Shown one piece after another: positions 56,077 through 64,000 of a stretch of 64,000 nt of DNA. The DNA lies in the NCBI GenBank assembly GCA_030844895.1, contig CM061224.1, positions 3,187,591-3,251,590 of the forward strand, in the 5' to 3' direction. Under the pieces are notes generated by a model. The model was not told the origin of the DNA. It searched no databases and saw nothing but the letters and a program-made list of their open reading frames with translations. The stretch comes from Ambrosia x helenae (taxonomy: Eukaryota; Streptophyta; Magnoliopsida; Asterales; Asteraceae). Within the stretch, counting starts at the first letter, position 1, and every line of letters starts with the position of its first letter. The translations under genes were made by a program, and so were the position numbers.

Positions 56077-56559
56077 TTATCATTCTCTTTATTTTCCCAA
56101 ACTATTTTTTTCTACAGTACAAGATTATTAACTTATAGATTATAATTAAAATGTCACCTTGTCTTTAATCACTGATGGAAATTGTAATGATTGAAAGGAG
56201 TAGGATTTTGATAATTTGTCCAAGGGAGAAAGGGTGGTAAATGACTAGAATCCTCATCAAAACAATCTCGATTGCATTTGCATTTGATATAGTAGTGACA
56301 ACGTCTACTGCTTACTATTCAACCATCTCATCATTGTTTTAGGGGTAACATATTAAAGAGGGGTGGATTCATTCACAAATTTAAAAGTTAAAATCGCTAA
56401 TTTAAAAGTTAAAATGCTTTGAGAAATGAGTCAAAGATAACAATCAAAATCGGAATTATATAGGCACGTTTACTTAAAAGCTTCCGGTTCATAAACTTTT
56501 CTTATTTTGATTTTTCTTCTATGTGAAGATGATACTACTTTTATCATGTGACTCGTGTT
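56077..56559. other. Intergenic DNA, no gene seen
   Basis: No recognised feature between the Helitron and the next MITE. Confidence 0.4.
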
Positions 56560-56567
56560 GCCACTAT

Positions 56568-56914
56568 TACGGGTGTTTAAAAATATATGAATCTGAAATT
56601 CCAATAAATCCAATATCCAAAATTCGGATATCCGAATTTTTGGATTCGGATAATAACTTTAGAAATGTTCGGATATTTTGGATATCCGAAAGTCTACAAA
56701 TTTATTTTTATCAGATAACCGAAAATATAGAAGTATCTGAAAATTTATCTTTGGATAATTGAAAATATCTGGTTTGCAATATATAAAAAATAGAAAATTT
56801 GGATATCTCATTCATGATCGGATATTCAAAATTTCGAATACGGATTCAGCTACTGAAACCGGGTATCCAAAATTAAAATATCCGAATTTTCGAATATCCG
56901 TTTTGAACACCCTA
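56568..56914. mobile_element. hAT-like MITE with GGATATCCGAA motifs
   Basis: Ends TACGGGTGTTTAAAA and TTTTGAACACCCTA; flanks GCCACTAT (56560-56567) and TCCACCAT (56915-56922) agree at six of eight bases, a decayed 8-bp duplication. The interior is full of GGATATCCGAA and TTCGGATAA. Confidence 0.75.
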
Positions 56915-57397
56915 TCCACCATCAAAGCTCATGTGTCACAATTATAGCGTATGTCATCCTTGGGTTTTATTTTGTAGGTGTTTCACGAATTGCTTTGAAA
57001 TCAAGCATGCATGTATAACTTTGTTTTCAACTTTTGCTTTAGGACCCATTAGACCATGTGTAGTGGGACTTTATATTTATAAAAACCCTGAATGTGATTG
57101 GTCCACGTGGCTGCTGAGTCAGCGTGGAGAGAGAAACTGAAAAAGGGGTGTAGTGGTGGGGCTTTATTTATAAAGCCCCTGTTTGTGATTGGTTGATTTT
57201 TATATATATTTTTTTTATCTTTTAATTCAAAATAATTAAAATAAAATGCAAATAAATATAAAAAAATCACAAATAATAATAAAAACACACAACTGATATT
57301 AAAAAAAAAAGTTACACACATCCTAAATTCCTAAATTACTTATTAATCCTAAATTACTTATTAATCCTAAATTAATTATTAATCCTAATTTTCTCCA

Positions 57398-58066
57398 CTA
57401 TGGAGAGTAGTTGTCCCAGGGGAAGTAGTACTCGGGTGAGACGGAACGTGAGCTGTCCCGTCCATCAGATCTCGCATCTGAGGGGAAGTAGTAGTACTCA
57501 CGAGGAGGGGTAGGTTGGCTATAGTAGTACTCCTCCTCCTCAATCTCCCTCAGGGCTTCCAAGTCCCCCTCAGTTGGGGAAGTCCCATGGTCTTGGGGGA
57601 TGGGGATGGGGGTAGTTTGCTGTTGGGGGATGGGGATGGGGGTAGTTTGCTGTTGGGGGATGGGGGTGGGGGTAGGGGTAGTCTGGTGTTGGGGGAGTGA
57701 AGCAGCCCAGGGGGTAGGGGGCGACAACGTTAGTCGCTCCATTTGTTGCTGGGCCATGACATAATCCATAGCCCAGACCAATTCCTCATCCGTCCAGTCA
57801 TCATCGGCAGGAGGATGAGGAGGAAAGGTTGGTTGTGCAGCAGCAGCAGGAGGAAAGGTTGGTTGTGCAGCAGCAGCAGGAGGGGGATATAACCAATGTT
57901 GTGGAGGAGGAGGAGGAGGAGGATAAATAGGAGGTTGTGGAGCAGCAGTAGGAGGGGGAGATGAGGAGAATGGTAGTCTCCGGGGACGGCCCCGTCCCCT
58001 GGGATACCGACGAGAGTACTGTCGGAGGTTAGAGGAGGATGAGCCTCCTGGTTGAAAACCAGACAT
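57398..58066 (-). CDS. Uncharacterised Pro/Gln-rich protein in the PIF/Harbinger-like element
   Basis: 222 residues without a break. The start ATG is about 65-70 bp downstream of a minus TATAAATAG (58129-58137). Parts: N-terminal Ser/Arg-rich GRGRPRRLPF (an AT-hook-like GRGRPRR), poly-Pro blocks, duplicated PAAAAQPTFP, then DDDWTDEELVWAMDYVMAQQ + QMERLTL, then QQQTTPIPIP repeats (57590-57680), and an acidic/Tyr C-terminus with EEEEYYYSQP. The WTDEE...AMDYV stretch may be a reduced Myb/SANT-like region; many Harbinger elements encode a Myb-like second protein. That link is a guess, and the protein is otherwise unrecognised. Confidence 0.5.
   Translation of the reverse strand: MSGFQPGGSSSSNLRQYSRRYPRGRGRPRRLPFSSSPPPTAAPQPPIYPPPPPPPQHWLYPPPAAAAQPTFPPAAAAQPTFPPHPPADDDWTDEELVWAMDYVMAQQQMERLTLSPPTPWAASLPQHQTTPTPTPIPQQQTTPIPIPQQQTTPIPIPQDHGTSPTEGDLEALREIEEEEYYYSQPTPPREYYYFPSDARSDGRDSSRSVSPEYYFPWDNYSP
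57590..57685. repeat. Coding minisatellite, unit about 36 bp
   Basis: TTGGGGGATGGGGATGGGGG + TAGTTTGCTG is repeated three times, encoding QQQTTPIPIP repeats on minus. Confidence 0.8.
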
Positions 58067-58128
58067 ATTATGGTTTGAGGAGGAGGATGAGGAATTGGAG
58101 GTGTGGTTGATAAATCTGATTTGGTTAC

Positions 58129-58137
58129 CTATTTATA
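58129..58137 (-). promoter_or_regulatory. TATA box of the 222-residue ORF
   Basis: Minus CCTATAAATAGG upstream of a short leader with CCTCCTCC runs; the spacing suits a plant core promoter. Confidence 0.55.
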
Positions 58138-58528
58138 GGGTTAGCAAATTTTGAAATTCAAACGGTTTGGGGGGAAAACGTTTGAAATTCAAATTTTGAA
58201 ATTTAAACGGTTTGGGGGGAAATTTTGAATTTTAAACGGTTTGGAACAGTAACCGTTTAAAATTTAAAATTTTAAATTATTAATATTATTATCATGTTTA
58301 TTATTATTATTATGTTTATTATTATTATTATTATTAAAAATAAAAAAAAAATAGTTGACCTTTGACCTTGCCACATGGCAAGGTCTGATTGGATGTTGAA
58401 ACAAGCATATGGCGTTATTAATATAAAGCCCCAACCAAAAAATGGTATATAGCGCCCCCCTGTAGCGGTGTGGGGGGCGCTATTTTTGAATATAAAGCCC
58501 CAATGGAGCCCCACTACGGGTGGTCTTA

Positions 58529-61500
58529 TTGGCATGTAAACCACAGTCCACAGTGTGATTTCTTTTCATTTTATAGTACATAGGATTTCTTTTTTTATCT
58601 TGGTTTTTTACTTTATTTTTTACATTTCAGCCTTGCTTAATGTATATATGTGTGGTTATCGGCGGCAAAAGTATTATTTTGAGAAAATGAAACAATCTAC
58701 TTACTTGCAATCGTAGATCAAAACTTGTAACCGATTATAACTCATGATTGTATATACAAAGATCACATGTTATACATTTTTCACTCCTTAAACCTTCAAC
58801 GTCTCATCAGTTTTTCGCATTATCATAATTTGTCGGCAACTTGAAATTTCTATCAACCGCGTCGCAAAAACACACATTCTTCATAAGTTCGGCCTACCAT
58901 TTTTATTTTTATTTTTGTTTTTGTTTTTGTTTTTGTTTTTGTTTTTTTTTTTTTTTTTGAAAACTAACTTCCAATTAAGACAAGGGTTGTGCTTGCCTTT
59001 CAAACATTTAACTCGATTGCTACAAGCGATCTTTTAACACATGTCATTCGAAACTCATCTAAATCTTTGGTGTAAAAAAAGATATATCATAGTGTATAAT
59101 AGGTTTATGTTGGGAAGAAGATTAAAGTTTATAAGAACTTTATTTAAATAAAAATATCTTTTATGAATGGACGGATACTAGGAAAAAAAATTTGTATATT
59201 ATATTGAGAGAAAAAAACAAGTTGGTTAAATAAATGACCTATCATTTCATACACAATTGTCATTTTTATTAGATTTTTATTGTTATTCAAGAAAATTGTG
59301 TATATTATGTATTATGCTAATATAAAATTTAGCTATATATAAGTGTTATAGCTGAGAATATATGTGAAATAAAAAAAAAGATTAACCTGTTCCTAAATTT
59401 TCTATAACATTTCTGAAATATTTGAAAGGGTAATGAACAAGAATGAATTAAGAATATAAGGGTTACCGTTGTAAAATGAAAGTATGCTAGAATAACGTAC
59501 AACACCCGCAACATGATTGACCAAACGCAACCGCCAAACATAATGCAGCGCCGCCGCAACATGTGGGCTCCTGCTAGTAATCATCAACTTATCTTTTATA
59601 CTACTATATAATGTATTCTAAATTGGCAAAGAAATAATTTAACTTTATTTAAGGAGGACACTATTGTAATTTGCCACAATGTTTATGACATATTAATACA
59701 TTATTTAATAAAGTTTCTTAACAATAAATATTAAACTCATATAAATACAAAAATAATATATATACATTTACCATAATAACATATTCTCATAATTAAAATT
59801 CATATTATTATAACTAAGGGCCTAATAATTAAAAACAACTAATTTTTCATCAATAGAATATCTAGGTATGTCATTTTGATCTCATTCAAAATTAGATTTA
59901 TGATTAATGATTGTTGGTAAATGAAGAGTCGGGTTTAGTGTTATTATATCGGTCTCGCAACACGTCATTGACATATAATCATTTTCTTCTTTTCCGAGCT
60001 CCGCCACTCTTCGCTGGTGTTACCAATAAACCACTACACTTAAAGCTTCGAACTCATCAGCCTCACAACGAGCCGCCGCCAACACTAGATCCTTTGTCTC
60101 TGATTTTTGGTGTCGCAGTGTAAGTTCTTGTCGTAACCGACTGCCATCCCGACCACTCACAAAATCATTGAATAACATCGTCATCTTGGTTTATCTGTTG
60201 TAGCTTCTATATGCGACCGATGTTTGTCTTAAGATGTACTTTTTCATTTTCGATTAACTTTTGATTTAATTCTAAAGGTAATTGATTACTGCACTTGGTA
60301 GGATTAGGTTTCCGACTACCTGTTGGATAACTAGGAGAAACCAAATTTGAAATTATGGTGTTAAATCGATTTTAAATATTATATGGCTCGAGCCTAATGT
60401 TTTTCTTTTCTTCTCGCCCCACTCAATGACAGAGACATGTATCTCATTTGTTTAAATAAATGTTTATTAAATAAACTCATCTAGAAGATTAAATATGATC
60501 AAAATATTTGTTTTGATTCTTTTAGTTTAAATGAATGTTTTGAGAATAAACCCACCTGTAAGATTAAATATGGATAAACTATATGTTTTTATTCAAGAAA
60601 GTTAGTATGATTAAATTAATTACTTTTACAAATTGCAAACTTATGATTAATTTAGGAAAGTTTTATGTGCTCCGAAATTAAGTTACGGTGGAAAATTATT
60701 TCTTATTATCAAATGTAAATAAAACAGTTTAATCGTGGCGGATCTAGAAGAATGTTTAGTGTTAGCGAAAATTTTATTTTAGACATAGAGGTATCCTAAT
60801 CTTTGTTAAGGGTATCCAGATGATATGGTGGTTCGACTGTCAACATGAAGCGAATTATTAAAGAGGTGATGTGCATTTAATCAATATAGTTACAGCTGAC
60901 TTGAGAATTTAAAGTAGCACTAGGAAACAAACCAACCTCAAACTTAAATTCGTTTTCTAAACTTGGATTATGGAATTATATAAGTTTATTGATCTGCTAT
61001 ATAGATTTCCAAATTAGCTTTTGTTAAACGTAAATATATTTGAGTTTTACTAAGTTATGAAGGATCGCATTTGATATTTTTTTCATAATAATGATTTGAA
61101 CTCAATTATTTGGAGCATGAAAATCACAAGGATTTTGAATACTGAAAACGCGTAAACCATAACATTTCATGAAATTTGATCTCATGTAAGCATATCTTTA
61201 TATTACTACCATTCTTATCAAGAAATTATAGCATGTGACCAGTTAAAATCTAAAAAGAAATGAAAACTTAATTGTTTTATAACTTTATGTATATTACATT
61301 TTATAATTTGAAAGGAAATAACCTTTAGGTGTTTTTTAAAATTCAAATGACAATATTTTTTTTATCAGGTTGTTATATCTTAGCCCGTCGCGAAGCGCAG
61401 ATTCCCCGATACATGTATATGCACTTTTGTTTGTCAATATTAAGCTAAGCCCACCATCAACCTCAATCCAGCCCACATTCAGCAACTAGCCCATACATAA

Positions 61501-61690
61501 AATCAAAGATTGTCGTTTAGTTTTAAATCAGATTTTCATAAACATATTATGATTATTCCAAATCAGTTATCATCCTACTAAAGACTTGAACTTAATTTAT
61601 CAAGAGATTGTCTTCACTAATATCGTATTTCTAGGCCAACAGAGATAATCGACATGACGTCATATGGTTTCACTAGCTAATATGGAATAA
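58529..61690. other. Intergenic DNA, no gene recognised
   Basis: Contains (TTTTTG)n near 58905-58945. An exon-like segment at 59990-60125 (SFLLFRAPPLF-like codons, GCAGT/GTAAGT) is of unknown nature. The remainder is AT-rich without recognisable ends or domains. Confidence 0.35.
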
Positions 61691-61691
61691 T

Positions 61692-61815
61692 CAGGAAAAA
61701 CTCGTCTCCCATCCAAGTCGAACCGGCGCCACCCGTATTCACTCTTCACTTAGATGCCGCAGAAAATAATAGGGAGAGCGGGAATCGAACATGGGTCACA
61801 AGGAACACCAAATTC
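61692..61815 (-). mobile_element. Diverged SINE head fragment
   Basis: The minus strand has GTTCGATTCCC (B box) and GTGAATACGGGTGGCGCCGG + TTCGA, as in the full SINE at 3972-4282. The GC-rich body and A tail are missing. Confidence 0.7.
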
Positions 61816-62032
61816 ATGTCACATAATATTTTCTATCTAATATGGCAGAAATTACTACTCACAAACTACAATATAACTAAGTCTTCTGATATGAATTTTG
61901 TTTAAACGTTAAGATTATTACTTAAAAATGACTTGGAAGTTTAGAGTTATAGTGAGTGGTGTTTAAATCACGCAACTAGTTAGGATTGATTTTTGACACG
62001 ATTAATATATGGGGTTTGTTTAGGTTCACTAA

Positions 62033-62330
62033 GGGGCTGTTTGGTAGCCTCTTAATGAGGCTCTTAACCATTCAGCGCTGAATGATTCAGCATTCAGTGT
62101 GTTTGTTTCAGCTTCTGAATGGAATTGTTAAGTCTGAATCATTAAGATTTGGGATGTTGCTGAACCATTAAGCACTGAACTATTAAGCACTGAACTAGAC
62201 TAAACCTTAATGAGGCTCCCCTACTAACGTGGGACAAGAAAACTAACCATTAAGAGGTCCAACTTAATGATTCAGCGCTTAACTATTCAGACCTCTTAAT
62301 AATTCAGCACTTAATCAACCAAACAACCCC
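62033..62330. mobile_element. Tourist-like MITE, 298 bp
   Basis: Ends GGGGCTGTTTGGT and ACCAAACAACCCC with TAA duplicated on both sides (62030-62032, 62331-62333). The interior repeats CTGAATGATT and CTTAATGAG. A fragment of the same family lies at 11075-11208. Confidence 0.9.
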
Positions 62331-62333
62331 TAA

Positions 62334-62978
62334 TTCAACCTACCAACCCGTCAAGCCTACACGATTATCAACCATACTCTAGACGGTTGATGACACGGTT
62401 AACTCATGCTCCTTCTACATCACTCAACCATTTTTTTTTAATTTGACCAATTTTCATTTTTTTTCCCGAACTATGTGGCTGATAATTTATATTTTTGAAA
62501 GCTCAAATTAGTCGCTTATGTGGGAGTATTCTCGAATGGCTTGAGCAATTTAAATTGAAAACTTATGCCGGTTTCTAGTGAAGTCTTCCATTTATTCATG
62601 TTATTGCATATTCAAGTGATATATCATAATACTTCTTCTTTATACTTCAAATTTTTAATACACAAAAAGTTACAAACTCTGATAAGTTTTATAACATCAA
62701 ATCAATCTTAATGTGTTGAACCTTTTCTAAGATAAATATCTTTTTTATAAAAAAAGAACTAGTTAAATGACAATTATAACTTTTAGCATTTCTCATCAAA
62801 CTTCAACGATCTTACATCTTTATTTAATATTTAATTCGGGTTCTCATAAAGACATGTTTTAATTACAAACCTTGAAAGTAGAATGATCGAATCACCTAAA
62901 AACTTTGGTCAAATTTATAGAATTAACTTTTTTTTAAATTGATTTATATTAAGGGCATTTGGTCAAATTTAATTCGGC
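62334..62978. other. Intergenic DNA, no gene seen
   Basis: AT-rich, no recognised feature. Confidence 0.4.
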
Positions 62979-63215
62979 TTTCCAAACTGCCTACCCAGCC
63001 ACAAAACCCGAATCCCGGAGTCCCACCAACAGGGATACTTCAGTAAGGTCAACGCACGCATGCTTACTTTGCGCCCATCCAAACACAAGAACGTCCGCTG
63101 GCCTCAAGGTGGACTGCCCGTCAAGAAATTCACGGGAGCTTCTTTTTTGGCTGAAATCATTGCCCTTCGTAACACATCCCATAGAACATCTCTAACCAGG
63201 TCATGTCTGTATTGT
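62979..63215 (-). pseudogene. Fragment of a plant retroelement-associated ORF
   Basis: The minus strand encodes YRHDLVRDVLWDVLRRAMIS + AKKEAPVNFL, then after a frame shift STLRPADVLVFGWAQSKHAC + VDLTEVSLLVGLR. This LRPAD...GW...HACVDLTG-type block occurs in many plant proteins annotated near reverse transcriptases. It is broken and isolated here. Confidence 0.6.
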
Positions 63216-64000
63216 CAAGAAACGTGATATCGAACACATAAAACTCGGTTTTATTATCCCAAACCAAATCGTTTAAACCCTGAACATACAAAGACCCTTA
63301 AAATACAAGGAAATACCATATCAACCTAAACCAACAGACACTACACTCAAACGATTACAAAACCAGACCTCACACGTCTAGATTAAAACTGAGAATAACA
63401 CAAAAAACAACACTTATCTGTTTATACTCAACCCTAGACAAGATCTGTAATCAAGAGAGTCTGAACGATTGATTAGATAACAAGAACAATAATAGTCTTC
63501 TCTGGATCAATATATGAAAATGATGAAACCCTAATCGCCCTGGAACTGATACTTGAAAGATGGGATAGATGAGAGAATCTGGAAGGTGTGAAGTGAGACA
63601 CTAAAAGAAAATAATGAACCACCAAACTGAAGAAAGAGAAAACACAATGAATATATACTCGTCTCACAAATACTTCTCTCAAGATGAATGGACGGCTAGG
63701 ATTAGAGATGAGAAGACTGATCAATGGCTCATGATAAGTGTGTTTCTTTGACGGGGATCGCCAACGTGGCAAAGCCCAGCTGATGGGCTACCAATGGGCC
63801 AAGAGCCACCTGATTAAGTCTATAAGCCCACAACACTTTATAATAAACATGGGCTCTTTTATGTAACATAAATGGATCCAGTCACTATACTTATCTTGAC
63901 CACTCGAACATAGCATACGACCTCCTTAGCCTGATCACTCGAACTCAACACCAGCATCAACCTTCAGTATCCAAGACCAGACGAGCCTAGTAGCTATCAG
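63216..64000. other. Unassigned right-hand end, LTR-like in style
   Basis: Contains AAGCCCAGCTGATGGGCTAC + CAATGGGCCA and an AACCCTAGAC stretch. The composition resembles LTR/leader DNA such as that at 33500-33780, but no ends or partner are visible in the window. Confidence 0.3.

Larger units (their letters stand above)
57052..58525 (-). mobile_element. PIF/Harbinger-like element carrying one ORF
   Basis: Ends GACCATGTGTAGTGGG and (inverted) GACCACCCGTAGTGGGG between TTA (57049-57051) and TTA (58526-58528). Subterminal GGGGCTTTATA and CAATCA/TGATTGG motifs occur at both sides. It contains one minus-strand gene-like ORF but no DDE transposase, so it depends on another element or has been repurposed. 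A (TTA)n tract lies at 58276-58335. Confidence 0.75.

Noticed and set aside
57515..57700. Gly/Leu-rich plus-strand ORF
   Set aside because: Antisense shadow of the QQQTTPIPIP minisatellite.
61375..61410. Possible Helitron 3' end with CTAA on minus
   Set aside because: The hairpin is imperfect and the base after the end is not T; no 5' end fits.

Overview
This 64-kb window is nuclear DNA from a flowering plant. It is AT-rich and repeat-dominated, has GT-AG introns and plant TATA boxes, and carries copia and gypsy elements, LINEs, SINEs, hAT and PIF/Harbinger MITEs and Helitrons with captured plant gene pieces. The repeat style looks like an asterid, possibly Asteraceae; that is an inference. 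Two host genes look intact: a two-exon RING-finger gene (44219-45501, minus) and a two-exon HSP20-like, membrane-anchored RTM2-type gene (48611-50389, minus). Almost everything else is mobile DNA or its debris.

Layout. 1-11515: a head-to-tail train of terminal-inverted-repeat elements joined only by (TA)n tracts, with one SINE inside. Another member lies at 21804-24049 and a lone terminus at 12600-12739. Their ends share three spaced AAACC/GAACY blocks followed by an ATTGATC motif, and most carry an array of short palindromes whose sequence differs between members. 11530-12192: hAT relic. 13478-16168: a Helitron 3' end with an RPA-like pseudogene on the same strand. 16870-21120: gypsy LTR-like DNA with motif arrays, including GCACGGCCGTGC. 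21205-21755: LINE 3' end. 25218-25584: RTE/SINE-like retroposon.

26014-42876 is one old, short, non-coding LTR retrotransposon (TSD TAAAC, LTRs about 310 bp) inflated to 16.9 kb by later insertions: a hAT element and a Helitron in the 5' LTR, a gene-capturing Helitron (29298-40656) in the body, a nearly young copia element (33210-39781) inside that Helitron, and another Helitron in the 3' LTR. The big Helitron holds exon-intron pieces resembling EMF2/VRN2 (VEFS), a phosphoglucomutase/phosphomannomutase-family gene and transportin-1.

43-64 kb: the two host genes with MITEs in their introns, four hAT MITEs (two with perfect 8-bp TSDs), a truncated SINE, an RTE/SINE-like copy, a 4.6-kb Helitron (51494-56076) with a BSK-like kinase fragment and a LINE, a PIF/Harbinger-like element with an unknown 222-residue ORF, and sparse intergenic DNA. 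Boundaries come from reading the sequence by eye; no search was run.
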